Assembly (NCBI RefSeq): GCF_900111125.1
Contig: NZ_FOGE01000003.1
Location: 1 to 64,000 of the forward strand
Direction: 5' to 3'
Source: Sphingobium sp. YR768
GTDB taxonomy: Bacteria > Pseudomonadota > Alphaproteobacteria > Sphingomonadales > Sphingomonadaceae
Length of the DNA stretch: 64,000 bases
The notes beneath the pieces were generated by a model. It was given only the letters and a program-made list of their open reading frames with translations. It searched no databases and had not been told where the DNA came from. Both the position numbers and the translations under genes were made by a program. Below are positions 44,940 through 53,987 of the stretch, in pieces (the stretch's first letter is position 1; each line of letters starts with the position of its first letter).

Positions 44940-45202
44940 CCGCCCGTTACCGGCGGGAAAAGGGCCAGTTCGCGCGCCTCGCCGATCACGGTCTCCAGCG
45001 GCACGAAGCGCTGGTCGAGCGCGGCGCGCAATTTGGTGGCATCGCCCAGCGCCTGCGCATAGCCGCCGCCCCGCGCCGCCAGTGCCGCGACCAGATCGGC
45101 GACCGTAATGTCAGACGATGGACGATCGATCCGCTCCTCATCCCGGCCCACGTCTTCGCGCACCCAGGCGAAATAGACGATGGTCAGCGTCGGCTCCGCC
45201 AT
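44936..45202 (-). CDS. moaD: Molybdopterin synthase sulfur carrier subunit
   Basis: 88 aa, ubiquitin-like fold ending in the required Gly-Gly (FPPVTGG), which becomes the thiocarboxylate. The FVPLETVIGEARELALFPP segment is typical of MoaD. It works with MoaE, to which it is coupled by a 4-nt overlap. The pgsA gene ends 3 nt upstream on the same strand, giving a pgsA-moaD-moaE run. Confidence 0.93.
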   Translation of the reverse strand: MAEPTLTIVYFAWVREDVGRDEERIDRPSSDITVADLVAALAARGGGYAQALGDATKLRAALDQRFVPLETVIGEARELALFPPVTGG

Positions 45203-45205
45203 GGC

Positions 45206-45769
45206 TCAGTCCATATGCTTGATGCCGACACGCAGATAATCCCATCCGGTGATCAGCGTCAGAATGGCGGCCGCCCAGAGCGTGAGGATGCCCACCGTCT
45301 GGACGAAGGGGAAATGCGGCACCGCACCGGCCAGGATCAGCGCGCCCAGCGCGATGATCTGGAAGGTCGTCTTCCACTTGGCGAGGCGTGACACCGGCAC
45401 CGACACCTGCAATCCGGCTAGGAATTCGCGCAGGCCCGACACCGCGATTTCCCGCAGCAGGATGATCATCGCGGCGATGATATGCATGCCGGCAATGTCG
45501 CGGGTCGCCGCCAGCATCAGGATCACTGCCCCGACCATGATCTTGTCGGCGATGGGATCAAGGAAGATGCCCAGTTTCGACACCGCGCCCTGCGCGCGGG
45601 CCAGATAGCCGTCGAAATAATCGGTGATGCCCATTAGGCAATAAAGGCCGAAGGCAAAAGCATAGCCGGTCGTCCAGCGCGCACCGACCTCCGCCGGCCA
45701 CAGCAAAGCGACCAGCAAGGGTACTGTCAGGATGCGCGAAAGCGTCAGCAAATTGGGCAGCGTCAGCAT
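45206..45769 (-). CDS. pgsA: CDP-diacylglycerol-glycerol-3-phosphate 3-phosphatidyltransferase
   Basis: 187 aa from the ATG at 45769 (MLTLPNLLTLSR), which matches the usual PgsA start and length; an ATG at 45814 or a frame to 45925 adds an unconserved leader. The CDP-alcohol phosphotransferase signature is intact in DYFDGYLARAQGAVSKLG, then IFLDPIADK (D-G-x2-A-R-x8-G-x3-D-x3-D). Several membrane helices follow. It makes phosphatidylglycerophosphate in the inner membrane. It is divergent from an LplT-like transporter gene that also concerns phospholipids. Confidence 0.9.
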   Translation of the reverse strand: MLTLPNLLTLSRILTVPLLVALLWPAEVGARWTTGYAFAFGLYCLMGITDYFDGYLARAQGAVSKLGIFLDPIADKIMVGAVILMLAATRDIAGMHIIAAMIILLREIAVSGLREFLAGLQVSVPVSRLAKWKTTFQIIALGALILAGAVPHFPFVQTVGILTLWAAAILTLITGWDYLRVGIKHMD

Positions 45770-45912
45770 TCGGGCGACCTGCCACAGACTGGGACGCGGC
45801 ACAAGCGAGGCCATGCAGGTTGGCACTGTGCAGGCGCTTGGCATTGGACAGGGACGCCGCCACCCGCTAGACCCCGCCCCGGTCGCTAACGGGAAAGAAG
45901 ACGCCCAATAAT

Positions 45913-47223
45913 ATGCAAGCCTCACTCAGGCTCCTGAACAAGCGCCGTTTTCTGCCGCTTTTCATCACCCAACTGCTGGGTGCTTTCAACGATAACCTGT
46001 TCAAGAACGCCATGGTGCTGTTCGTCGTGTATCAGGTTTACAATGACGAACGGTCGGAAACCTGGTTCAGCGCGCTGGCGACGGGCATCTTCATCCTGCC
46101 CTTCTTCCTGCTGTCGGCGCTGTCGGGCCAATTGGCGGACCAGCGCGACAAGGCGATGATCATCCGCTGGGTGAAAGCTGCGGAAATCGGCATCATGGGC
46201 ATCGGTGCGGCGGGCCTTGCGCTGATCTGGAGCGGCATTGCGATCCACACGCTGGCGATCCCGCTGCTGCTGGCGGCCCTGTTCGCCATGGGCATCCATT
46301 CGACCTTCTTCGGCCCGATCAAATATGCGATTCTGCCCCAGCATCTGGAAGATGACGAGGTTCTGGGCGGCACCGGACTGGTGGAAGCCGGCACCTATAT
46401 CGCGATTCTGGCGGGCACGATCCTGGCCGGCCTGATCCCGATCGAGGCGGCGGCCGTCGGCATCATCATCACCGCGCTGGTCGGCTATGTCGCCGGGCGC
46501 AAGGTGCCGTCGGCGCCGTCCCTGCTGGAAAAGCAGCCGATCGATTTTCATGTCATCCGATCCTCCATCGCGCTGGTGAAGGGTACGATGCACATTCGCC
46601 GGCTGTTTCTGGCGATCATGGCGATCAGTCTGTTCTGGGCGGTGGGCTCCATCCTGTTCATCCAGTTCCCGCCGCTGGTGAAGAATGTGCTGACCGCCGA
46701 CAAGCCGGTCGCCAGCCTGTTCCTGGCGATCTTCTCGATCGGCATCGCGATCGGATCGATCGCCATCAACCGCCTGCTTCAGGGGCATGTGTCGGCCAAA
46801 TATGCGCCCGCATCGGTGATCGGCATGGGCGTCTGCATCGTCGCCTTCCACATCGTGTGTGATCTGTGGACGCCCGCGCCCGACGGACAGATGCTGTCGC
46901 TGGCAGGCTTCCTGGCGCATCCGCTGGCGATTCCGCTGTCCTTCTGTCTGCTGGGCGTTGCGACCTTCGGCGGCATGTTCGTCGTGCCGCTCTACGCATT
47001 CCTGACCACGACGGTCGAAAAGTGCGAGGCAGCGCGGACGGTGGCCGCCAATAATATCGTCAATTCCGGGGCGATGGTGGTGGGATCGCTCTGTGCCATA
47101 GGCCTCAGCATCGCGGGCGTATCGGTCGTGATGCAACTGCTGCTGGTCGCGATCCTGACCATCCCCTGCGCGGGCATGGCCTGGAAACTGCACAAGGCCT
47201 GCGACGGTCCGCTATGTCATTAA
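45913..47223 (+). CDS. LplT-like MFS transporter (lysophospholipid-type)
   Basis: A 436-aa protein with about twelve helices. The opening RRFLPLFITQLLGAFNDNLFKNAMVL is the signature of the LplT family and of the transporter part of Aas. LADQRDKAMIIRWVKAAEI and FFGPIKYAILPQHL also fit. LplT flips lysophosphatidylethanolamine or lysophosphatidylglycerol inward for re-acylation. No acyltransferase is fused or adjacent, so the substrate is inferred. It diverges from pgsA. Confidence 0.8.
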   Translation: MQASLRLLNKRRFLPLFITQLLGAFNDNLFKNAMVLFVVYQVYNDERSETWFSALATGIFILPFFLLSALSGQLADQRDKAMIIRWVKAAEIGIMGIGAAGLALIWSGIAIHTLAIPLLLAALFAMGIHSTFFGPIKYAILPQHLEDDEVLGGTGLVEAGTYIAILAGTILAGLIPIEAAAVGIIITALVGYVAGRKVPSAPSLLEKQPIDFHVIRSSIALVKGTMHIRRLFLAIMAISLFWAVGSILFIQFPPLVKNVLTADKPVASLFLAIFSIGIAIGSIAINRLLQGHVSAKYAPASVIGMGVCIVAFHIVCDLWTPAPDGQMLSLAGFLAHPLAIPLSFCLLGVATFGGMFVVPLYAFLTTTVEKCEAARTVAANNIVNSGAMVVGSLCAIGLSIAGVSVVMQLLLVAILTIPCAGMAWKLHKACDGPLCH

Positions 47224-47245
47224 GCCGCGCGTGCCGCCCGACGCT

Positions 47246-47443
47246 TCAGAAGATGAAGCTGTAGAAAGCCGTGAAAAAGGCGCAAAAACTGAGCGCGAAT
47301 AATTTCCAGTCGCTGTCGTCATCGACCGGACGCTTCTTGCCCGACGGCCCATCATCTCGCACCCGCAACACATGGGCGGGCAGCCTTTGCCGGAAGGGAT
47401 GGCGGGCCGATTCGGTGGTGAGGACGAGAGGTCGGTTACGCAT
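47246..47443 (-). CDS. Small single-span membrane protein
   Basis: 65 aa: a basic N-terminal segment of about 45 residues followed by one hydrophobic helix (WKLFALSFCAFFTAFYSFIF) at the very C-terminus, so probably tail-anchored in the inner membrane. No domain recognised. It is convergent with the MFS gene (22-nt gap). The ATG has no strong RBS, but the sharp hydrophilic/hydrophobic layout argues for a real gene. Confidence 0.55.
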   Translation of the reverse strand: MRNRPLVLTTESARHPFRQRLPAHVLRVRDDGPSGKKRPVDDDSDWKLFALSFCAFFTAFYSFIF

Positions 47444-47553
47444 GGAAATTGGTTAACGCAAAATTTACCATATCTGCCAGCGCTTATTGTGGTTAACTCC
47501 GGCCCGTGTCCCGCTGCGGGACAGGCTTGACTGTATGATGCGAACAATACAGT

Positions 47554-49608
47554 ATGAACGAACCGATGACCGACTCTGCCCACGCCGATCCCGCTGCTGC
47601 GCCGCCGCGCGAATTTGGCGCCGGTCCGCCCAGTGCTTTTGCGCCGCCCACTCCATGGCGGCGGCGGCTCCAGATTTTCGGATGGGCGGCGGCCGCTGGC
47701 CTCGCCGTGCTGATGATCCTGATCGCCTGGCTGGCGGTGACGGCGCCGCTGTCCCGATCCTTGAAGCCCATCGCCCCGCCCGCGATCAGCCTGATGTCGG
47801 CCGACGGCCATCTGATCGCGCGACGCGGCGCGGTGATCGACAAGCCCGTTACCGTCGCCGAACTACCGGCCCATGTGCCACAGGCCTTCATGGCGATCGA
47901 GGATCGCCGCTTCCAGAGCCATTGGGGCGTAGACCCGCGCGGCATCGCGCGCGCGATGTGGCATAATCTGTGGTCGGACGGATCGTCGCAGGGCGGCAGC
48001 ACCATCACCCAGCAATTGGCCAAGGGCGTGTTTCTCTCCAGCGACCGCACCTTCGGCCGCAAGGCGCGCGAGGCGCTGATCGCGGTCTGGCTGGAAGCCT
48101 GGCTGACCAAGGACCAGATTATGGAGAGATATCTCTCCAACGTCTATTTCGGCGATAATGTCTACGGCCTGCGCGCCGCCGCACGCCATTATTTCAACCG
48201 CTCGCCCGATCGCCTCAGCATCCCGCAGGCGGCGATGCTGGCCGGATTGCTCAAGGCCCCCTCCCGCCTCGCCCCCACGTCCAATCTGAAGGGCGCCCGC
48301 ACCCGCGCCGCGCTGGTGACGCAGGCGATGGTAGATGCCGGCTATATCAGCCAGGCGGAACGCAACGCCCTGCCCCCTGCGCGGCTGGACGTGCATGAGG
48401 AGCCAGACCCGACCAGCGGCACCTATTTCGCCGACTGGGTGCTGCCACAGGCGCGCGACCGGGCCGGTGCCGTCTATGGCGAGCAGGAGATCAAGACCAC
48501 GCTCGACTGGCGCATCCAGCGCCTGGCCGAAGCCGCGATCCGCCGCGCCCCGCTGGGCGGGGCGCAGGCCGCATTGGTAGCGATGAAGCCCGACGGCAGC
48601 GTCGTCGCCATGGTCGGCGGCAAGAATTACGACAAGAGCAGCTTCAACCGCGCGGTGCAGGCCAAGCGCCAGCCGGGATCGACCTTCAAGCTGTTCGTCT
48701 ATCTCGCGGCCTTCCGCGCGGGCATGACGCCGGACGACATGATCGAGGATACGCCGATCACCACCGGCACCTATCGCCCGGCCAATCATAGCGGCAAATA
48801 TCGCGGTCGCATCACCCTGCGTCAGGCCTTTGCCGCGTCCAGCAATGTGGCGGCCGTGCGCCTGACCCAGAAGGTCGGCGTCGACAATGTCATCAAGGTG
48901 GCGCGCGACCTGGGCGTCACCGCACCATTGACCGAAGATCTCAGTCTGGCGCTCGGCACGTCGGAAATCCCGCTGGTCGAACTGGTCGAGGCCTATGCCG
49001 CCGTCGCAGCCGGGGCCTATCCGGTCGTCGCCCATGGCCTGCCGCCGGAGGAGCAGGGCTGGTTCGAAAAGCTGATGCAGCGTCAGCGCCATTTTAGCGA
49101 CGATCAGCTGGAGATGATCCGCGATCTGCTCTCCTCCGCCGCCAATCGCGGCACCGGCAGCGCCGCTGCCCTGCGCACCAGCACTTTCGGCAAGACCGGC
49201 ACGACGCAGGATAGCCGGGACGCCATCTTCGTGGGCTATGCCGGCGGTCTGGTGACGGCGGTGTGGATCGGCAATGACGATAATACGCCCTTGCCCGGCG
49301 GCGCGGCCGGCGGCGGCGTGCCCGCGCGCATCTGGCGCAATTTCATGAGCGGGGCGATCAACGAACCGGTCGAGGATACGTCCGACGCTGAGCAGGACCC
49401 CGATCTGGTCAACGCCATCGCCAATATCGCCGTAGAAACCGGCATCGGCAATGTCGGCCTGGGCGTCGACGAAGGCGGCATGACGGTCAATATCGGCCCG
49501 AACCAGATCCGCATCCCGACCGACCAGCCCGTCCCGGTTCCGCCGCAAGGCACGCCGCCGCCCCGCGTCGCGCCGACGCAGCCGGAGGGCGAGGATAATG
49601 GGCCATGA
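47554..49608 (+). CDS. Penicillin-binding protein 1A-type bifunctional peptidoglycan synthase
   Basis: 684 aa: a proline/alanine-rich cytoplasmic tail and one N-terminal transmembrane helix (about 40-62). A GT51 glycosyltransferase domain follows, with the catalytic Glu in MAIEDRRFQSHWGVD and the GGSTITQQLAK motif. The transpeptidase domain has Ser376 in QPGSTFK (SxxK), SSN in FAASSNVAAV and Lys547 in FGKTGTTQ. It polymerises glycan strands and cross-links stem peptides in the periplasm. The acidic C-terminal tail is Pro-rich. It is a monocistronic unit here. Confidence 0.92.
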   Translation: MNEPMTDSAHADPAAAPPREFGAGPPSAFAPPTPWRRRLQIFGWAAAAGLAVLMILIAWLAVTAPLSRSLKPIAPPAISLMSADGHLIARRGAVIDKPVTVAELPAHVPQAFMAIEDRRFQSHWGVDPRGIARAMWHNLWSDGSSQGGSTITQQLAKGVFLSSDRTFGRKAREALIAVWLEAWLTKDQIMERYLSNVYFGDNVYGLRAAARHYFNRSPDRLSIPQAAMLAGLLKAPSRLAPTSNLKGARTRAALVTQAMVDAGYISQAERNALPPARLDVHEEPDPTSGTYFADWVLPQARDRAGAVYGEQEIKTTLDWRIQRLAEAAIRRAPLGGAQAALVAMKPDGSVVAMVGGKNYDKSSFNRAVQAKRQPGSTFKLFVYLAAFRAGMTPDDMIEDTPITTGTYRPANHSGKYRGRITLRQAFAASSNVAAVRLTQKVGVDNVIKVARDLGVTAPLTEDLSLALGTSEIPLVELVEAYAAVAAGAYPVVAHGLPPEEQGWFEKLMQRQRHFSDDQLEMIRDLLSSAANRGTGSAAALRTSTFGKTGTTQDSRDAIFVGYAGGLVTAVWIGNDDNTPLPGGAAGGGVPARIWRNFMSGAINEPVEDTSDAEQDPDLVNAIANIAVETGIGNVGLGVDEGGMTVNIGPNQIRIPTDQPVPVPPQGTPPPRVAPTQPEGEDNGP

Positions 49609-49762
49609 TCCTGGCCTCTCCAGCTTGGTTAATGCCGCATCGTAAATTACATAATCGGATACGCATTCCTCACTTCATCGCGTAAGCCGTTGACGAAGGC
49701 CTATTTCGCAACGAAACTGCCTGCATGTCATATGGCGCCAGTTCCAATGCAGAGGTCGCGCG

Positions 49763-51472
49763 ATGAGGGAAGCATCAGACAGCGAGGTTCGCGCCGAACA
49801 TAAGGCGCTGGCGGCGCGCTGGACCCTGGCAGCCGAAGCGATGGAAGCGCTGGCCGGTGCCCGATCGATCGATGCGATCATCTCCGTCCTGCGTGCCTTT
49901 GCCCGCCGCGCGGTCGGTGCCGACGGCATCGCCGTGGTGCTGCGCGACGAGGATAAATGCCATTATGTCGCGGAAGATTCGATGGAGCCGCTCTGGGCGG
50001 GCCAGCGCTTCCCGATGCAGCGCTGCGTCTCCGGCTGGGCGATGCTGAACCATCAGACCGCCGTGATCCCCGACGTGTTCATGGACCCCCGCGTGCCGGT
50101 GGACGCCTATCGCAGCACCTTCGTCCGTTCGATGATCATGGTGCCGATCGGCCGGGTGGAATCGATCGCGGCGGTCGGCGCCTACTGGTCCGAAGCGGGC
50201 GCGCCGACCGATAACCAGATCGCGCTGCTGGAAGCGCTGGCACGCGCCGCATCGACGGCACTGGAAAATGGCCGCCTCTTCGCCTCGCTCGAAGCGCTCA
50301 ACCTGCAACTGAACGAGCGGGTGCGGGAACGGACCAAGGATCTGGAAAAATCCCAGGACACGCTGCGCCAGATACAGAAGATGGAGATATTGGGCCAGCT
50401 TACCGGCCATGTCGCCCATGACTTCAACAATCTGCTGACGCCCATCATCGGCGGGCTGGATCGCATCCTCTCCGGCAGCATCACGCCCGAAGCCATTGCC
50501 AGGACGGGATCGATCGCCATGCAGGCGGCCGAAACGGCGCAAACGCTGGTCCAGCGGCTGCTGGCCTTTTCTCGCCGCCAGCCCCTGTTGCCGACGGCGG
50601 TGGACCTGACTGATCTGCTCGATGGGATGCAGGCGTTGCTGGCCAGCACATTGGGGCCGCGCATCACCCTGTCGATCGACGTGCCCCATTCCCTGCCACC
50701 CGTTCGCGCCGACGGGCATCAACTGGAACTGGCGATCCTGAACCTGGTCGTCAACAGCCGCGACGCCATGCCCGAAGGCGGTATGCTGTCCATCAGCGCC
50801 GATATCCGCGAACATGGCCTGCCTAGCCCGCTGGTCGCCCGCCCCTATGTCTGCCTGACCATCGCAGACAGTGGCATGGGCATGACGCCTGCGGTCAAGG
50901 CGTCGGCGATGGAGCCCTTCTTCACCACCAAGCCGACCGGCCATGGCACGGGGCTTGGCCTGTCGATGGCGCATGGGCTCGCCGGCCAACTTGGCGGTGC
51001 GCTGGAGATCGACAGCGAGTTCGGCAAGGGTACGCAGGTCCAGTTCTGGCTACCGGTAGAGAAAACCGCGCCTGTCCCGTCCCATGACGAGCCGTCCGCA
51101 ACGGCGCAGGGCGGTTTTCAGGGCAAGGTGTTGCTGGTCGACGATAATGGACTGGTGCGCAACAGCACGCGCGAGATGCTGGCCGACATGGGCTATGACG
51201 TGGTCGATATCGACCATGCCGAACTGGCGATCAGCATGATCGAGGCAGGCTATCAGCCCGATATCGTCATCACTGATCATGTCATGCCGGGGATGACGGG
51301 CGCGGAACTGGCGCTCCGGCTGCGCGTCGACCATCCGGCCGTCGCGGTAATGATCATTTCGGGCTATCAGGGCATCGACCTGATCGCGCCCGACATCGTC
51401 CGCCTGTCCAAACCGTTCCGCCGCACCCACCTGCAAGCCAGCATCAGCGCGGCACGGGCACAGGTCGCCTAG
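49763..51472 (+). CDS. GAF-domain hybrid sensor histidine kinase
   Basis: 569 aa: GAF domain (about 20-175, with RFPMQRCVSGWAMLNHQTAVIPDV), coiled linker, kinase domain with His219 in HVAHDFNNLLTPIIGG, ATPase motifs NLVVNSRDAMPEG, DSGMGM and GTGLGLSMAHG, and a receiver with Asp505 in IVITDHVMPGMTG. It has no membrane segment. The kinase and receiver parts resemble those at 36100-38067, suggesting a shared ancestor with a swapped sensor. The upstream region 49609-49762 is A/T-richer but without a clear promoter call. Confidence 0.88.
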   Translation: MREASDSEVRAEHKALAARWTLAAEAMEALAGARSIDAIISVLRAFARRAVGADGIAVVLRDEDKCHYVAEDSMEPLWAGQRFPMQRCVSGWAMLNHQTAVIPDVFMDPRVPVDAYRSTFVRSMIMVPIGRVESIAAVGAYWSEAGAPTDNQIALLEALARAASTALENGRLFASLEALNLQLNERVRERTKDLEKSQDTLRQIQKMEILGQLTGHVAHDFNNLLTPIIGGLDRILSGSITPEAIARTGSIAMQAAETAQTLVQRLLAFSRRQPLLPTAVDLTDLLDGMQALLASTLGPRITLSIDVPHSLPPVRADGHQLELAILNLVVNSRDAMPEGGMLSISADIREHGLPSPLVARPYVCLTIADSGMGMTPAVKASAMEPFFTTKPTGHGTGLGLSMAHGLAGQLGGALEIDSEFGKGTQVQFWLPVEKTAPVPSHDEPSATAQGGFQGKVLLVDDNGLVRNSTREMLADMGYDVVDIDHAELAISMIEAGYQPDIVITDHVMPGMTGAELALRLRVDHPAVAVMIISGYQGIDLIAPDIVRLSKPFRRTHLQASISAARAQVA

Positions 51473-51495
51473 GGCGACAAAATATCAGCCTAAAT

Positions 51496-51525
51496 CGTCA
51501 TTGCGAGCGCAGCGAAGCAATGACG
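51496..51525. repeat. Inverted repeat between convergent genes
   Basis: cgtcattgc (51496-51504) and gcaatgacg (51517-51525) are perfect 9-bp arms around a 12-nt loop. The string is a common dispersed REP-like element. It lies between the GAF kinase stop and the convergent flavoprotein stop, where it could also end transcription. Confidence 0.6.
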
Positions 51526-51553
51526 TCGTGGATCATTGTGAAGTCGTGACAAC

Positions 51554-52726
51554 CTAAAGCGCTTGCCCGGCGGCCCACCCACTGGCCCAGGCCCATTGGA
51601 AATTATAGCCGCCCAGCCAGCCGGTGACGTCCACCGCCTCGCCAATGGCATAAAGACCCGGCACCTTCGTCGCTTCCATGGTACGGGATGACAGGCCAGC
51701 CGTGGCGATGCCGCCGACGGTGACTTCCGCCTTGGCATAGCCTTCCGTACCCGACGGGACGAACGGCCAGTCCGCCAGCTTCGCCGCCACTTGCCGCAGC
51801 GCCTTGTCGGACAGATTGGCCAGTTCGCCCTGCACCCCGATCCGTTCCAGCAATGTATCGGCCAGCCGCTCGGTCAATGCCTGCCCCAGCACGCGGCGCA
51901 GATGGGTGCGCGGCCGATCGCGCTTTTCCTCCAGCAGCCAGTCCACCGTCCTGTCCGGCAGGAAATTCACCTGAATCGGCGTGCGATGCTGCCAGTAGCT
52001 GCTGATTTGCAGCATCGCCGGGCCGGAGAGCCCACGATGGGTGAACAGCGCCGCTTCGCGAAAGCGGGTCTTGTTCCAGAGCACCTCGACATCCGCCGAC
52101 ACGCCGGAGAGCGACTGGAACAGCGCCTCTTCCAGCCCCAGCGTAAACGGCACCAGCGCGGGGCGCGGCTGGACGATCGTCAGCCCGAATTGCCGGGCGA
52201 CATCATAGGCAAAGCCGGTCGCGCCCATCTTGGGGATCGATGGCCCGCCGGTCGCCAGCACCAGCGCGCGGGCGCAATGCTCGACCCCGCCGATCGTCAC
52301 CCGATAGAGGCCGTCCATATGATCGATCGCGCTTATGCCCTGCCCCAGCGCCATGGTCACGCCGCCCCTGGCGCATTCCTCCGCCAGCATGGCGACGATC
52401 TGCTTCGCCGAACCATCGCAAAAAAGCTGCCCCAGCGTCTTTTCATGCCAGGCGATACCGTAGCGCTCGACCATCGCGAGGAAATCCTGCGCCGTATAGC
52501 GTCCCAGCGCCGACTTGGCGAAATGCGGATTGGAGGACAGATAACGGTCGGCAGCGGTATGGATATTGGTGAAGTTACAACGGCCGCCACCGGAAATCAG
52601 GATCTTCTTGCCCGGCGCATCGGCATGGTCGACGAGCAGCACACGCCGCCCCCGCTGCCCGGCGACGCTGGCGCACATCATGCCCGCCGCGCCAGCGCCC
52701 AGGATGATCGCGTCATGGTCGGCCAT
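51554..52726 (-). CDS. BaiN/HI0933-type FAD-dependent oxidoreductase
   Basis: 390 aa. N-terminal FAD-binding GAGAAGMMCA, then KKILISGGGRCNFTN, LVLATGGPSIPKMGATG and the C-terminal GGYNFQWAWASGWAAGQ are characteristic of the BaiN/HI0933 flavoprotein family. Most members have unknown substrates; BaiN reduces bile acids. Its ATG overlaps the stop of the YaiI-like gene upstream (TGATG), so the two are coupled. Confidence 0.88.
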   Translation of the reverse strand: MADHDAIILGAGAAGMMCASVAGQRGRRVLLVDHADAPGKKILISGGGRCNFTNIHTAADRYLSSNPHFAKSALGRYTAQDFLAMVERYGIAWHEKTLGQLFCDGSAKQIVAMLAEECARGGVTMALGQGISAIDHMDGLYRVTIGGVEHCARALVLATGGPSIPKMGATGFAYDVARQFGLTIVQPRPALVPFTLGLEEALFQSLSGVSADVEVLWNKTRFREAALFTHRGLSGPAMLQISSYWQHRTPIQVNFLPDRTVDWLLEEKRDRPRTHLRRVLGQALTERLADTLLERIGVQGELANLSDKALRQVAAKLADWPFVPSGTEGYAKAEVTVGGIATAGLSSRTMEATKVPGLYAIGEAVDVTGWLGGYNFQWAWASGWAAGQAL

Positions 52727-53181
52727 CAGCGGCCCCGCTTCAGACGCATCAGCGCCTCGTCCAACGAAGACAGGAAACGCGAACGATCCGCCTTGGAGAA
52801 AGGCGGCGGCCCACCGATCGGATCACCCACCGCGCCCGCGCGCAGGTCCGCCATGATCGCGCGCGTCGCGATGGCCGCGCCGATGGAACTCAGCGTAAAA
52901 GGCTTGCCATTGGGCGCGATCACCACCGCGCCCGCCTTCAGGCAGCGGTCCGCGAGCAGGATATCGGCGGTGATGCAGATCGACCGGGCGTCAGCCCGTT
53001 CGGCGATCCAGTCGTCGGCCGCATCGAACCCATCGCTCACCACCACCCGGTCGAGCAGCGGATGGACAGGAATGCGGATGGGGCTGTTGCTGACGATGGT
53101 GACAGGCACTTCATGCCGCCAGGCGACCTTATACACCTCTTCCTTCACGGGGCAGGCATCGGCATCGACGAGGATCTTCAT
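52726..53181 (-). CDS. YaiI/YqxD (DUF188) family protein
   Basis: 151 aa from MKILVDADACPVKEEV at 53181; a longer frame to 53217 adds an unconserved leader. Conserved acidic motifs (VDADACPVK, DGFDAADDWIAERA, ITADILLADRCL) and GPPPFSKADRSRF are typical of the family, which has a PIN-like nuclease fold and unknown substrate. It is first of a two-gene unit with the flavoprotein. Confidence 0.88.
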   Translation of the reverse strand: MKILVDADACPVKEEVYKVAWRHEVPVTIVSNSPIRIPVHPLLDRVVVSDGFDAADDWIAERADARSICITADILLADRCLKAGAVVIAPNGKPFTLSSIGAAIATRAIMADLRAGAVGDPIGGPPPFSKADRSRFLSSLDEALMRLKRGR

Positions 53182-53274
53182 GGCTTGCGCGATAGGCCGC
53201 CGGGCCAGTCGAGACAATGGGCCTGCGATAAATCCTCATCTACGAAGGGCGCCAAGAATGCACCTTCACCTATA

Positions 53275-53429
53275 CGTCATGCTGAACTTGTTTCAGCATC
53301 CATTTCGCCACTCGCGCCGAACCATGTGAAGGCGTCGTCCGCCGCAGCAGAGAAATTCGACACCTTCCAACGCCCTCTAGAAATCAACGCGTTCGGCCCG
53401 ATGGATGCTGAAACAAGTTCAGCATGACG
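53275..53429. repeat. Perfect 29-bp inverted repeat flanking 97 nt (BIME/MITE-like)
   Basis: 53275-53303 (cgtcatgctgaacttgtttc and nine more bases) is the exact reverse complement of 53401-53429. Each arm also contains its own short palindrome (tgctgaa/ttcagca). The 97-nt middle has no gene. This tgctgaacttgtttcagca element is a familiar dispersed repeat in sphingomonad-like genomes. It occupies the 371-bp gap before the IscU-like gene. Confidence 0.8.
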
Positions 53430-53552
53430 GCGATGGGGATGTGGCCGCTAAATTATGCCCCATTTTCCGCTACAGACGGATTTCTAGTCTATTTTCCCCT
53501 AAGACCAATCGCCGCCTTCACCCCGCGCCGCTCCTGCCCTACATGGGTCGGC

Positions 53553-53987
53553 ATGAACGCCCCCCTCAAAGCGCCCCTGTATAACAAGGACATATTGCGG
53601 CTCGCCGCCAGCATCCCGCATCACCAGCGCCTGCCCGATCCGCAAGCCACGGTCGAGAAGCGGTCGCCCACCTGCGGATCGCGGGTCACGGCGGACGTGA
53701 AGATGGCTGATGGCAGGCTGACCGACATGGGGCTGGACGTGAAGGCCTGCGCGCTGGGGCAGGCATCGGCGGCGCTGATGGCGGCGCAGGCGATCGGCCT
53801 GACGGCGCAGGAACTGGCCGATGCGCGCGACCGCCTGACCGCCTATCTGTCCGGCGACAGCGACGATCTGGATTTCTGGCCGGGCCTGGCGGTGCTGGCC
53901 CCGGCGCGCGGCTATCCCGCCCGGCATGCATCGATCCGGCTGGGTTTCGAGGCGATCGCCGAAGCCGCCCGCATGGCAGACGCCTGA
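53553..53987 (+). CDS. IscU/NifU-N-like iron-sulfur scaffold protein lacking the third cysteine
   Basis: 144 aa from the ATG at 53553; an upstream frame to 53424 has no family character. Matches the IscU fold with Cys41 (SPTCGSRV) and Cys66 (VKACALGQASAALM). The third cluster-ligand position, normally in a segment like PxRxxCxxL, reads YPARHASIRLGFEA with no cysteine, so assembly of a cluster as in IscU is doubtful. It may be a non-scaffold paralogue. It overlaps the antiporter start (TGATG), an unexpected partner for an Fe-S protein. Confidence 0.8.
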   Translation: MNAPLKAPLYNKDILRLAASIPHHQRLPDPQATVEKRSPTCGSRVTADVKMADGRLTDMGLDVKACALGQASAALMAAQAIGLTAQELADARDRLTAYLSGDSDDLDFWPGLAVLAPARGYPARHASIRLGFEAIAEAARMADA

